64,000 nucleotides of DNA from Janthinobacterium sp. 67 (GTDB lineage Bacteria > Pseudomonadota > Gammaproteobacteria > Burkholderiales > Burkholderiaceae_D), in NCBI RefSeq assembly GCF_002797895.1, contig NZ_PGES01000001.1, positions 2,046,001 to 2,110,000 of the forward strand. Direction: 5' to 3'. The first letter of the stretch is position 1, and each line of letters begins with the position of its first letter. A program made the position numbers and the translations under genes. Below, piece after piece: positions 44,906 to 53,805 of the stretch. The notes beneath the pieces were generated by a model. It made no database searches, was not told the origin of the DNA, and saw only the letters and a list, made by a program, of their open reading frames with translations.

Positions 44906-44992
44906 GGGAATCGTGATGAGGCTGGTGGTGCAGTATGCAATACCGGCCATGAATAAGCAAGATTGCCCGCACCGTCAGCCCCCCTTCCCGGC

Positions 44993-45511
44993 TCAGGCGA
45001 AGCCCGCCCTGGCCGCGCGCGCCAGCGAGTGCCGCACGATCAGCTTGTGGAAAGGCCGGATCAGCAAGATATAGGCGCGTCCCACCCAATTATGGCAATG
45101 CACGACGCTGGCCACGGTCACGCAGCCATGCCGGCCATCTTGCTTGCTGCGCAGCACCGACAGGCGGAAATCCAGGTGGCTGTCGTCCTCGCCCAGGATG
45201 ATTTCATCGGGGCTGACGGCAAAGATGCGGAAGATGCCGATGCGCTTGCCGGGCCGCGCTTCCATCTGCTTTGCCGTCCGGATGCCGAAGCGCGCCACGA
45301 TGGCGTCGCGCACCACCATCAGCTTGCGCGCCCAGCCCGGCTGACTGCCCAGCAGCGCGCGCGCCAGGTTTTCCATGTCCATCTGGCGCGCCTGCGCAGT
45401 CGGCAGCGCGACGGCATACGCGTCGGCCAGGTTGCTGCCCGGGTACAAGGGTGCGATGCTGGCACCGGGCGGCAAAGCCACGGCGCGTACCACGTTGCCT
45501 ATCTCTTGCAT
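44993..45511 (-). CDS. DUF2867-family protein
   Basis: The 172-residue protein carries the DUF2867 pattern: YPGSNLADAYAVALPTAQ, ARALLGSQPGWARKLMVVRD, GIFRIFAVSPDEIILGEDDS, HLDFRLSVL, and the closing VHCHNWVGRAYILLIRPFHK. Function is unknown; the fold is thought to be lipid- or ligand-binding. It is divergent from a TetR regulator, with repeated sites in the gap, so it is likely repressed by that protein. Confidence 0.8.
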   Translation of the reverse strand: MQEIGNVVRAVALPPGASIAPLYPGSNLADAYAVALPTAQARQMDMENLARALLGSQPGWARKLMVVRDAIVARFGIRTAKQMEARPGKRIGIFRIFAVSPDEIILGEDDSHLDFRLSVLRSKQDGRHGCVTVASVVHCHNWVGRAYILLIRPFHKLIVRHSLARAARAGFA

Positions 45512-45531
45512 GTGCTCTCCATGTTTTCAGT

Positions 45532-45575
45532 GATAACATGGCCATCATACACGACAATGTGAACAGCGATAACAT
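45532..45575. promoter_or_regulatory. Repeated GATAACAT boxes between DUF2867 and tetR
   Basis: GATAACAT occurs at 45532-45539 and again at 45568-45575, 36 bases apart, in the 67 bp divergent gap. The second copy lies four bases before the tetR start. Such placement fits operators by which the TetR protein controls itself and the DUF2867 gene. Confidence 0.5.
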
Positions 45576-45578
45576 AAG

Positions 45579-46226
45579 ATGAGCACGAACAGCAATTATC
45601 ATCACGGCAACCTGCGGGATACCTTGCTCGCCGCCACCATCGCCCAGCTGGCCCAGCAAAGCGACGCGGCCCTGTCGCTGCGCGAACTGGCGCGCACGGT
45701 GGGCGTTTCGGTTGCCGCCGTGTACCGCCACTTTCCCAGCAAGGAAGCCTTGCTGGCCGAGGTGGCCGCAGCCGGCTTCGCCAGCCTGATCGACAAATGG
45801 GAAACGCAGTTGCCGCCGCCAGGCAGCCTGCCCGCCGACCAGCGGTTTCAGCTGCTGGGCCAGCAATACATCGAATTCGCCCTGGCCGCGCCGGCCCACT
45901 ACCGGTTGATGTTCGAGCACCAGGACGTGCGCCAGTTCCCCGCCCTGCAGGAAGCGGCGCAAGCGTGCTTTCAATACGTGCTGCAGACGGCCGGCGCCGC
46001 CGTGCGCGAAGCGGGCCTCGACCCGCGCTGGGACAAGGCTGCCGCCAGCGCCGGCTGGTCGCTGGGCCACGGCTATGTGATGCTGCTCTTGAGCGGACGT
46101 CTGGCCATGGCGGATGGCGGCGACGACCTGTCGCCGGCCATGGTGCCGCGCTTTTTCCAATTGCCCGTGGAAGCGTTGCGGCAGGCCGCCTTGCCAGGCG
46201 GGACTACCGCAATCCAGTCAAATTGA
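45579..46226 (+). CDS. TetR/AcrR-family transcriptional regulator
   Basis: A 215-residue regulator with an N-terminal helix-turn-helix (NYHHGNLRDTLLAATIAQLA, SLRELARTVGVSVAAVYRHF, PSKEALLAEVAAAGF) and a C-terminal ligand domain of the TetR_C_33-like type (EFALAAPAHYRLMFEHQDV). It is divergent from the DUF2867 gene. Ligand unknown. Confidence 0.87.
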   Translation: MSTNSNYHHGNLRDTLLAATIAQLAQQSDAALSLRELARTVGVSVAAVYRHFPSKEALLAEVAAAGFASLIDKWETQLPPPGSLPADQRFQLLGQQYIEFALAAPAHYRLMFEHQDVRQFPALQEAAQACFQYVLQTAGAAVREAGLDPRWDKAAASAGWSLGHGYVMLLLSGRLAMADGGDDLSPAMVPRFFQLPVEALRQAALPGGTTAIQSN

Positions 46227-46267
46227 CTCAATTATTGAAAGGCGCCACCTTCAGGAGCGCATGATTC

Positions 46268-46759
46268 ATGCACAACATATCGATAGACACGCTCTCGGTG
46301 ATCGCCAGGCAATGCATTGCCGTGACGTGCCTGCAGCGCTTTTGCCAACGCCTTGACATTCGCCATCCGGCCCTGTCCGCGTTCGCCGGCCACGTATGGA
46401 AAATAACGCAGGTCACGCCTGGGGATTTTGCGGCCTGGGAACGCGGCTTTGCCTCCTTGCCCGTGACGGGCATGGGCGACCCCTGGCCCGACGACATCCG
46501 CATGGCCATCCCTGTGCACCTGCTCGGCGCACTGGATGAACTTGTTCAGCACGTGCTGGAAACGAGCGCCTGCACCTGGCATGGCGACGACCTACCGGCA
46601 AGCCGGCGCCAGCTGGAAGCCGTGCTGGACATCTGTGCCCGGCATGACGTGGCGGTGCCACAACTGGCGCACTATGTGCAGCACGATGCGGCGCCGCGCG
46701 ACGGCTGGGGGCCTGTGCTGACGGACGAAGAAGTCAGGGCCTGGCAAGCCCTGATATAG
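46268..46759 (+). CDS. Hypothetical protein, 163 aa
   Basis: Not recognised. The protein starts MHNISIDTLSVIARQCIAVT and has a helical, soluble character. Aromatic blocks are WERGFASLPVTGMGDPWPDD and DGWGPVLTDEEVRAWQ. Cysteines are scattered and no signal peptide is convincing. It follows tetR by 42 bp on the same strand and converges with the next gene, leaving three bases between stops. It may be a free-standing accessory gene at the left border of the T6SS cargo island. Confidence 0.5.
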   Translation: MHNISIDTLSVIARQCIAVTCLQRFCQRLDIRHPALSAFAGHVWKITQVTPGDFAAWERGFASLPVTGMGDPWPDDIRMAIPVHLLGALDELVQHVLETSACTWHGDDLPASRRQLEAVLDICARHDVAVPQLAHYVQHDAAPRDGWGPVLTDEEVRAWQALI

Positions 46760-46762
46760 CCT

Positions 46763-47296
46763 TCACGCCAGAAGGCCTTGGCGCACCTGTTCGAGCAGGC
46801 GCTCCTCTTCCTCCGTATCGGCATCGACTTGCGTGACCACGGTCCAGAACGGCGCACACGTCTTGATCTGGTCGAAAGCATGATGCGTTTCAAGCCGCAC
46901 CATCGTTTTCCTCAGGCTGTGCAGATAGCCTTCTTCGAGGGTATCGAGCAACTCGTCATCGGCAGCGTCGATCAGTTCGCTCAACGCGCCGGCTATCCTT
47001 GCATGGCCCTCTTCCCATAATTGTCCGATTTCCGGCACATCGGCTTCCATGCACTCGTTCGACCAGTCCGGAGGATAGTCACCGCGCGCCCGGCTATCGG
47101 GGTCGGTGTCAAAACTCAGCGAAAGGGACGGGAACGATACGGCGTTAAAGGCAAACGCTGAAAATGCCTGGTCCTTGAATGGGGACGCACCCAGCAGCGC
47201 CAACGATGCGTTGGCCAGCCTGAACCAGCTTGCTTCAACGTCATAGGCCGCTTCAAACGCGTGCCAATCCAGCGGCAAATCAGGAGTCTGGGGCAT
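46763..47296 (-). CDS. Hypothetical acidic protein, 177 aa
   Basis: Not recognised. It is acidic and soluble, starting MPQTPDLPLDWHAFEAAYDV, with FNAVSFPSLSLSFDTDPDSR and DYPPDWSNECMEADVPEIGQ. Helices dominate the second half, which ends in a Glu-rich stretch (DADTEEEERLLEQVRQGLLA). There is no signal peptide. It lies just downstream of the truncated immunity copy on the same strand, 156 bp away, and could be part of the same cargo island; nothing in the sequence shows a function. Confidence 0.55.
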   Translation of the reverse strand: MPQTPDLPLDWHAFEAAYDVEASWFRLANASLALLGASPFKDQAFSAFAFNAVSFPSLSLSFDTDPDSRARGDYPPDWSNECMEADVPEIGQLWEEGHARIAGALSELIDAADDELLDTLEEGYLHSLRKTMVRLETHHAFDQIKTCAPFWTVVTQVDADTEEEERLLEQVRQGLLA

Positions 47297-47452
47297 GGGA
47301 ACCTGTCGAAAAAGAATAGCGGTGGATAGTGCGGGAAATTATACGTGGCGCAGGCAATGCGGCAGGTCGTGGCGCGTGAACAGTGCGGGGCCATGCCAGA
47401 ACCGCAAACCGGCGGGACGCAGCGCATAGTCGGCGGCCAGAAAATATCTTTT

Positions 47453-48523
47453 TTACAATAGCGAGGCGGCGCTTGGCTGCGGGGTGGCGGGCGGCGGGCG
47501 GACGCCCATGGCGGCGTCGAGCAGGCTCTTTCGTTGACCATCCCACGGCGGCAGATCGGCCGGTGGCAATGGCAAGATTTTATCGAGATTGGGGAAGCGG
47601 CGATTGGGGTTGAAGCCGAGGGCATTACTAAGCATACGATATCGCTCTCCACGAGCCTTGTCCACATATGGCGCCAGCATATCGGCAAGATCAAAAGGTG
47701 AACCGAATTCAATTGCCAATGCATTTGCACAATCCTCACAACCAAACTTAACACCTTCATGCAATACCTTTAATGCACGATTTTTTGTTTCAGCGTTACG
47801 CGAGCCATTTATTTTCCCATTGGCAGCCCTTGGAGATACATACAAATAATGCAAATCAAATGCTGCGGGACCATATCCTTGCCCAAATGCACATTCCAGC
47901 ATTTTTGTCGCAACGGGAATATTGGACCAATAGCCGGCCCCTTCACTGGCGGGTCCAACATTTAATTTATCCGCCAAAAATGCCATCGCCTGAGGATTTC
48001 CCATCTGTGCCGCCTTTTGCCAAAAGGCATAAGCGCGAGTGATGTCGCCGTTGACACCCGTCCCATTCGCATAATACGTCCCCATCCGGTCATAGGCGGC
48101 AGGTATGCCCAGCCGCATCGCCTTTTCCACCAGTTGCACCGCTTCTTCCTCACCATATAAAGGATCGCGCCCTTCCACATACAGGCTGGCCAGATTGAGC
48201 ATCGCGTTCCAGTGCGAACGCTGCGCCGCCTGACGCGTCAGATCAACAATTTTTTTGTAGTCGCGGTCTTCCACGAAAATTTCAGGATCTTCCATGGCGC
48301 GCGCTTCGAGGAACCAATCCTCGGCTTGCGCATCGATGGGCGGCACCTTGCTCGCCTCGGTTTCACAGATGAAGTCCGCGACATGCGGATTGAAGAGGGG
48401 CAGGCTCTGGTTGCGTGGCAGGACTTTGTCGTCTGGCATTTTGCAGGCAAGCAGGCAGCACAAGACAATCAGCGACGCAAGGCATCCTCTCGCGGCAGCC
48501 ATGCTGGATTGATTGCTATCCAT
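47453..48523 (-). pseudogene. Truncated Tle5 immunity paralogue, copy A (Sel1-repeat lipoprotein)
   Basis: Compared with copies B and C, this copy has the lipoprotein signal (LASLIVLCCLLAC), the DRDYKKIVDLTRQAAQRSHW entry and the Sel1-like repeats. It stops after PSAASLL, where copy B continues with a CAA glutamine; here the codon is TAA. In-frame remnants of the lost part (KRYFLAADYALRPAGLR) follow for a short way and then diverge before 47340. About 170 C-terminal residues are missing. It could still be made as a shorter lipoprotein of about 356 residues. It starts five bases after the copy B stop. Confidence 0.75.
47504..47801. repeat. Direct repeat of copy C sequence (298 bp)
   Basis: Read by eye, this stretch of immunity copy A shows no difference from 50698-50995 in copy C (constant offset 3194). 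The matching part of the copy B gene between them is clearly different. Both edges fall abruptly into diverged sequence. Confidence 0.8.
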
Positions 48524-48527
48524 TGCG

Positions 48528-50120
48528 TTATCCAAGATCAGGAAGGGACGCATCCATCAAATGCCACGTCACGTCGCCATCTGGCAAGTCCAGCAGCCAG
48601 TCGCGGCGCGGTCGCGGGAACGGCGCGCCCTGGTTCAGCCACGCCTGGCGCCAGTACTGGTTGACGATCGCCTGCAGCGGATGGTCGGCCGCCACCCACG
48701 GTTGCCAGACACCGCTGACCGGACAGGCCTGGTCGCAAGCGCAGCTCAACCATGGCTCGGGCCGCGCCACCTCGCGCAGCAAGCCGTGCACCGCGCGCGG
48801 TTCCACGGCCCCATGGTTTTGCCGTATCGTCAGGCACTGTTCCCACGTCACGCTGCCATAACGGCTCTTCCCATCAGCATCGAGCACGCTGAAATGGCGG
48901 AACTCTTCGCCTTTACGGAACAGCCGGGCCGGCTCCGTCACTCCTTGCCCTTGGGCGGGTTGCCAGTATGCGGAAAATGGCGCAGTCGGCGCGTCGCTGT
49001 GCAAGCCGGTGGGATGCAGCGCATAGTCGGCGGCCAGGAAATACGGCTTTTGTAACAGCGAGGCGGCGCTTGGTTTCGGGGTGGCTGGCGGTGGGCGCAC
49101 GCCCGTGGCGGCATGCAGCAAGGTATCCCTGTCGCCATTCCAGGGCGGCAAATCGGCGGGGGGCAGTGGCAATACCTTGTCCAGATTAGGAAAGCGCGCG
49201 TTGGGATTGAATCCCAGTTCACGACTAAGTACGCCGTAACGTTCCGCTCGCGCTTTATCGATATACGGAACCAGCATATTTGCAAGATCAAACGGATCGC
49301 CGAATTCAATCGTGAGTTTGTTTGCGCATTTCTCGCAGCCGAATGCTACGCCCTCATGTAGAACTTTAAGAGCAAGTGCTTTAGTTTCTAGCGTACGCGG
49401 CCCGCTAACTCTCCCTGTGGCCATTCTCGGGGAGGCATACATGTAAGATAAATTATATGCAACTGGTCCGTACCCCTGGGAAAATGCACATTCCATCATC
49501 TTTATTGCAACAGGAATATTAGCCCAATACCCTGCGCCTTCATTTGCAGGACCTACATTTAGTTTATCTGACAAAAAATCCATCGCTTGAGGATTACCCA
49601 TCTGTGCTGCCTTTTGCCAAAAGGCATAAGCGCGAGTGATGTCGCCGTTGACACCCGTGCCATTCGCATAATACGTTCCCATCCGGTCATAGGCGGCCGG
49701 TACGCCCAGCCGCATCGCCTTTTCCACCAGTTGCACCGCTTCTTCCTCACCATATAAAGGATCGCGCCCTTCCACATACAGGCTGGCCAGATTGAGCATC
49801 GCCTTCCAGTGCGAACGCTGCGCCGCCTGACGCGTCAGATCAACGATTTTTTTGTAATCACGGTCTTCCACGAAAATTTCAGGATCTTCCAAGGCGCGCG
49901 CTTCGAGAAACCAGTCCTCGGCTTGCGCATCGATGGGCGGAACTTTGCTCGCCTCGATTTCACAGATGAAGTCCGCGACATGCGGATTGAAGAGGAGCAG
50001 GCTCTGGTTGCGCGGCCAAACTTTGTCGTCTGGCATTTTGCAGGCAAGCAGGCAGCACAAGACAATCAGCGACGCAAGGCGTCCTCTTGTGGCAGCCATG
50101 CCGGATTGATTGCGATCCAT
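48528..50120 (-). CDS. Probable T6SS phospholipase immunity protein, copy B (Sel1-repeat lipoprotein)
   Basis: About 530 residues. A lipoprotein signal (residues about 14-27, lipobox LLAC) sends it to the periplasm. A Sel1-like repeat domain (residues about 90-300) includes AMLNLASLYVEGRDPLYGEE, AAYDRMGTYYANGTGVNGDI and TRAYAFWQKAAQMGNPQAMD. A third part (about 345-530), with YWQPAQGQGVTEPARLFRKG and WYRQ-like aromatic blocks, matches no family known to me. Sel1-repeat immunity proteins in tandem are known for PldB-type Tle5 effectors. An ATG at 50150 is also in frame; 50120 starts the signal peptide. Confidence 0.8.
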   Translation of the reverse strand: MDRNQSGMAATRGRLASLIVLCCLLACKMPDDKVWPRNQSLLLFNPHVADFICEIEASKVPPIDAQAEDWFLEARALEDPEIFVEDRDYKKIVDLTRQAAQRSHWKAMLNLASLYVEGRDPLYGEEEAVQLVEKAMRLGVPAAYDRMGTYYANGTGVNGDITRAYAFWQKAAQMGNPQAMDFLSDKLNVGPANEGAGYWANIPVAIKMMECAFSQGYGPVAYNLSYMYASPRMATGRVSGPRTLETKALALKVLHEGVAFGCEKCANKLTIEFGDPFDLANMLVPYIDKARAERYGVLSRELGFNPNARFPNLDKVLPLPPADLPPWNGDRDTLLHAATGVRPPPATPKPSAASLLQKPYFLAADYALHPTGLHSDAPTAPFSAYWQPAQGQGVTEPARLFRKGEEFRHFSVLDADGKSRYGSVTWEQCLTIRQNHGAVEPRAVHGLLREVARPEPWLSCACDQACPVSGVWQPWVAADHPLQAIVNQYWRQAWLNQGAPFPRPRRDWLLDLPDGDVTWHLMDASLPDLG

Positions 50121-50124
50121 TGCG

Positions 50125-51723
50125 TTATCCAAGATCAGGAAGGGACGCATCCATCAAATGCCACGTCACCTCGTCGTCAGACAAGTCCAGCAGCCAGTCG
50201 CGGCGCGGTCGCGGGAACGGCGCGCCCTGGTTCAGCCACGCCTGGCGCCAATACTGGTTGACGATCGCCTGCAGCGGATGGTCGGCCGCCACCCACGGTT
50301 GCCAGACGCCGCTGACCGGACAGGCTTGGCCGCAAGCGCAGCTCAACAAAGGCTCGGGCCGCGCCACCTCGCGCAGCAAGCCGTGCACCGCGCGCGGCTC
50401 CACTGTCCCATGGTTGTGCCGTATCGTCAGGCACTGCTCCCATGTCACGGGGCCGTAACGGCTCTTGCCATCGGCATCCAGCACGCTGAAATGGCGGAAC
50501 TCTTCGCCTTCACCGAACAGCCGGGCCGGTTCCGTCAAACCCTGCCCAGCGACAGGTTGCCAATATGCGGAAAATGGCGCAGTCGGCGCGTCGCTGTGCA
50601 AGCCGGTGGGCCGCAACGCATAGCCGGCGGCCAGGAAATACGGTTCTTTTGAAAACGACGCAGCGCCTGGCTGCGGAATGGCTGGCGGCGGACGCACGCC
50701 CATGGCGGCGTCGAGCAGGCTCTTTCGTTGACCATCCCACGGCGGCAGATCGGCCGGTGGCAATGGCAAGATTTTATCGAGATTGGGGAAGCGGCGATTG
50801 GGGTTGAAGCCGAGGGCATTACTAAGCATACGATATCGCTCTCCACGAGCCTTGTCCACATATGGCGCCAGCATATCGGCAAGATCAAAAGGTGAACCGA
50901 ATTCAATTGCCAATGCATTTGCACAATCCTCACAACCAAACTTAACACCTTCATGCAATACCTTTAATGCACGATTTTTTGTTTCAGCGTTACGCCGTCC
51001 ATTTATTTCTCCACTGGCAGCACGCGGAGACACATACAAAAAATGCAATTGATAGGCTGCTAAACCGTTTCCTTGGCCAAAAGCGCACTCCAACATCTTT
51101 GTCGCTACCGGAATATTGGACCAATAACCCGCGCCCTCACTACTCGGTCCCACTTTTAATTTACCCGCCAAAAATTCCATCGCTTGCGGATTTCCCATCT
51201 GTGCCGCCTTTTGCCAGAATGCATAAGCGCGAGTGATGTCGCCGTTGACGCCCGTGCCATTCGCATAATAGGTTCCCATCCGGTCATACGCCGCCGGTAT
51301 GCCCAGCCGCATCGCCTTTTCCACCAGTTGCACCGCCTCTTCCTCACCATTTAAAGGATCGCGCCCTTCCACATACAGGCTGGCCAGATTGAGCATCGCC
51401 TTCCAGTGCGAACGCTGCGCCGCCTGACGTGTCAGATCGACGATTTTTTTGTAATCGCGGTCTTCCACGAAAATTTCAGGATCTTCCATGGCGCGCGCTT
51501 CGAGGAACCAGTCTTCCGCTTGCGCATCGATGGGCGGCACCTTGCTCGCCTCGATTTCGCAAATGAAGTCAGGAACATGCGGATTGAAGAGTGGCAGGCT
51601 TTGGTCGCGTGGCAGGACTTCTTTCGTGTCGTTTGACATTTTGCAAGCGCCTAAAGTGAAAATCAGGAAAAATGCCAAGATAAAAAATGGCAGGGGAAGG
51701 GGGAAATTTTTATACTTTTTCAT
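50125..51723 (-). CDS. Probable T6SS phospholipase immunity protein, copy C (Sel1-repeat lipoprotein)
   Basis: A 532-residue paralogue lying directly downstream of the effector. Its own signal peptide (PLPLPFFILAFFLIFTLGAC, lipobox LGAC) differs from that of copies A and B. From about residue 35 on it follows copy B closely through the Sel1 repeats and the C-terminal domain. The ATG at 51723 is two bases after the phospholipase stop; a GTG at 51729 would overlap it. The tight coupling fits effector-immunity co-expression. The periplasmic site suits a phospholipase D that attacks the inner membrane from outside. Confidence 0.82.
   Translation of the reverse strand: MKKYKNFPLPLPFFILAFFLIFTLGACKMSNDTKEVLPRDQSLPLFNPHVPDFICEIEASKVPPIDAQAEDWFLEARAMEDPEIFVEDRDYKKIVDLTRQAAQRSHWKAMLNLASLYVEGRDPLNGEEEAVQLVEKAMRLGIPAAYDRMGTYYANGTGVNGDITRAYAFWQKAAQMGNPQAMEFLAGKLKVGPSSEGAGYWSNIPVATKMLECAFGQGNGLAAYQLHFLYVSPRAASGEINGRRNAETKNRALKVLHEGVKFGCEDCANALAIEFGSPFDLADMLAPYVDKARGERYRMLSNALGFNPNRRFPNLDKILPLPPADLPPWDGQRKSLLDAAMGVRPPPAIPQPGAASFSKEPYFLAAGYALRPTGLHSDAPTAPFSAYWQPVAGQGLTEPARLFGEGEEFRHFSVLDADGKSRYGPVTWEQCLTIRHNHGTVEPRAVHGLLREVARPEPLLSCACGQACPVSGVWQPWVAADHPLQAIVNQYWRQAWLNQGAPFPRPRRDWLLDLSDDEVTWHLMDASLPDLG
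50698..50995. repeat. Direct repeat of copy A sequence (298 bp)
   Basis: Partner of 47504-47801. Read by eye, the two show no difference over about 298 bases, while nearby sequence in the same two genes differs at many positions. Gene conversion between non-adjacent copies is the simplest explanation. Confidence 0.8.
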
Positions 51724-51725
51724 GC

Positions 51726-53780
51726 TCACCCCAAACGTATCGTGGAGCTGCGTTTATCTTCCAAGGGCAGCAAAAAACCAGTCATTTTTTTATCTGTAGA
51801 ATTCCCAGAATAAGAAATCTTTTTTTCGCGATTCTCATTCATTAATTTCACCCAGTTCCCGAACGCCGACACAATCTCCCCCTTCGTCCCACCCCCGCCA
51901 TCGACCAGTCCGCCGCTAAGCATGCGCCACACCCGCTTGCGCAAGTCCCGAGCCACGCGATAATCGACGGTGGCTATATTGATTTCGCTGTCGACGGCCA
52001 TGCTGCGCTGGTTCAGGTTGGCGCTGCCCAAGGTCATGAACACGTCGTCGACCAGCATCAATTTGGAATGGATGTAGATTTCACGGTAGCGCCAGCGGTT
52101 GGTGTCAAACGCGCTGACATTGAGCATGGCCACCGACACCTTCAGTCCGAATTCGCTTTCAAGCGTCATCGCGCCGGGCTTGTTGATGCCGTTGGAGTGT
52201 CGCACCACGTCGGGCAACTGGACTTCCACCTCGGTGGAGATGCCTAATCTGCCTGTGATACGCCGGGTTTTCGGTCGCTTGTTGTAGTCGTCGATCATGG
52301 TATTCTGCCCCGTCATGCCAGCGTGCTGCCCCAGCGCCGCCAGCGTGTCGTGGGTGCGCGGCACCATCTGCTCCCGCTCCGGCACCGGAATGACGATGAA
52401 TACGTGCATGAACGGCATATCTTCAAGACTCTTGCCCGCCTTGACACTGCCGGCCTTCCAGGCGGCGACCACCTTCTTGCGCTCGGCCAGCAGGTGCCGG
52501 GCCCAATCCTCATACTGGAAATACTGGTTTTCCACGTACAGGTAGCCGGCCGCCAGGCTAGCCTGGGTCACGGCGCGAAAGTAGGTTTCCTTTATGGTCT
52601 TGTCCTGCTCCTCGGGCTGGGTCAGGACGATCTGCACGGTGGAGTCATCCTTCCTGGCCTCGCGCAACAGCCGCGCCGGTGGGCTGCCACATGGCAACTC
52701 CTGGCTAACACAGTCGGTGGAAGCCGAACGCGTGCGGTCGTCGATAGCGCGGTCCCATGCCTTTACGAAATTGTTGTACAGCGCGATCAATGCCTTGCCG
52801 CCGTCGATGCGGCAGGCGTAATCCTGATAGGGCTTCAAGGTGGCGAAGCCGCCATCCGCGGTCATTCCCTGCAAACACTCGCGCCGCTCGTTGACGCCGC
52901 CCTGTTCGCGGCGCGTATCGTCGAGCAGATGGGCCGTCGTGTCCCAATAATCGGTCACCGAGTTCAGGCCCATCACATAACCGACGGCCTTGGCGCCCTC
53001 TTCATGGTCGAAATCGATCAGGACCGGCTTCTGGTGGTGCGTGCCCAGGTATTGCATGCCGGGCTTTTCGATTTCCCCCATCGTCAGGCCGTGCGGCTGG
53101 TTTATTTCGGTCGAGATACTCTTGCTTATTGCGCCGCTGTCGCCGTGGCGCAAACGAATCATGATGCCACTCAGCATGCCCTTAAACGCCGCCACATACC
53201 AGTTGTAGCAATATTCTTCACGCGCCAGCATCGGAATATCCTCGAGCCGGATCCTATCCCCCCTGAAACCGCCGCTGAACATCGCTTTCCTGGCGACCGC
53301 GTCCTGCAACATCGCCAGGCTGGCTTTTGCGCTGATGTCGTCGGCGCGCTGTCCACCGGTTTTCCATGGCGAGGTGCCGTGCGAATGGCCCGGCATATTG
53401 TGCACCATCGGCGAACCGATCCGGTCATGCCAGATCAGCAGGCGCACCCTGACGTGACGCCGTGCGGCGGCGATCAGCAAATCGCCAAACGTGTCGCCGC
53501 GCGGCCAGGTGGCGCTGTTGCCGCGCACCAGTTCCATGCCCGGGTCGAAACCCCAGCAGCACAGGTCGATTGAATGTTTAGCCTTGGCGATCTCGCCGGC
53601 GATGTCGGCGAACCCTTCCTGTCCGCAAATGAACAGTGTCAGCTTGTTGTTATGCGTAATCGGGTGGCTGGCCTTGCCTTTCAGGTTGCGGTTTTCCAGC
53701 AGCCACTGGAGCGAACTGGTCGCAGTACGGCCAACCTCGTCGATGTGGGTGGTTTCGATACGGCCGCTCGATTCCGGCAT
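51726..53780 (-). CDS. Type VI secretion phospholipase D effector (Tle5 type)
   Basis: The 684-residue protein has two phospholipase D HKD motifs: HHQKPVLIDFDHE (residues about 248-260) and HSKLMLVDDVFMTLGSANLN (about 592-611, H-x-K-x4-D then GSxN). The N-terminal region is long and has no signal peptide, as expected for cargo carried by VgrG rather than Sec. Tle5 effectors such as PldA/PldB cleave phosphatidylethanolamine in target cells. It starts 25 bases after the vgrG stop and abuts the first immunity gene. The family call is strong; activity is untested. Confidence 0.88.
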   Translation of the reverse strand: MPESSGRIETTHIDEVGRTATSSLQWLLENRNLKGKASHPITHNNKLTLFICGQEGFADIAGEIAKAKHSIDLCCWGFDPGMELVRGNSATWPRGDTFGDLLIAAARRHVRVRLLIWHDRIGSPMVHNMPGHSHGTSPWKTGGQRADDISAKASLAMLQDAVARKAMFSGGFRGDRIRLEDIPMLAREEYCYNWYVAAFKGMLSGIMIRLRHGDSGAISKSISTEINQPHGLTMGEIEKPGMQYLGTHHQKPVLIDFDHEEGAKAVGYVMGLNSVTDYWDTTAHLLDDTRREQGGVNERRECLQGMTADGGFATLKPYQDYACRIDGGKALIALYNNFVKAWDRAIDDRTRSASTDCVSQELPCGSPPARLLREARKDDSTVQIVLTQPEEQDKTIKETYFRAVTQASLAAGYLYVENQYFQYEDWARHLLAERKKVVAAWKAGSVKAGKSLEDMPFMHVFIVIPVPEREQMVPRTHDTLAALGQHAGMTGQNTMIDDYNKRPKTRRITGRLGISTEVEVQLPDVVRHSNGINKPGAMTLESEFGLKVSVAMLNVSAFDTNRWRYREIYIHSKLMLVDDVFMTLGSANLNQRSMAVDSEINIATVDYRVARDLRKRVWRMLSGGLVDGGGGTKGEIVSAFGNWVKLMNENREKKISYSGNSTDKKMTGFLLPLEDKRSSTIRLG

Positions 53781-53805
53781 GGCGCTCTCCAGTCAGTGTC
53801 GTGCA

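Noticed and set aside
44906..44992. Second TPP riboswitch upstream of the PnuC/PnuT gene
   Set aside because: A G-rich stretch on the minus strand looked similar, but the CTGAGA-like and GATAATGCCAGC-like blocks are missing.
45532..45575. Gap between DUF2867 and tetR as an attachment site
   Set aside because: The repeated GATAACAT boxes are better explained as regulator sites; there is no integrase and no tRNA gene.
47453..51723. Array of repeats resembling a CRISPR or satellite
   Set aside because: The repeats are about 1.6 kb coding units with Sel1 motifs and signal peptides, so they are tandem paralogous genes and not a CRISPR array.
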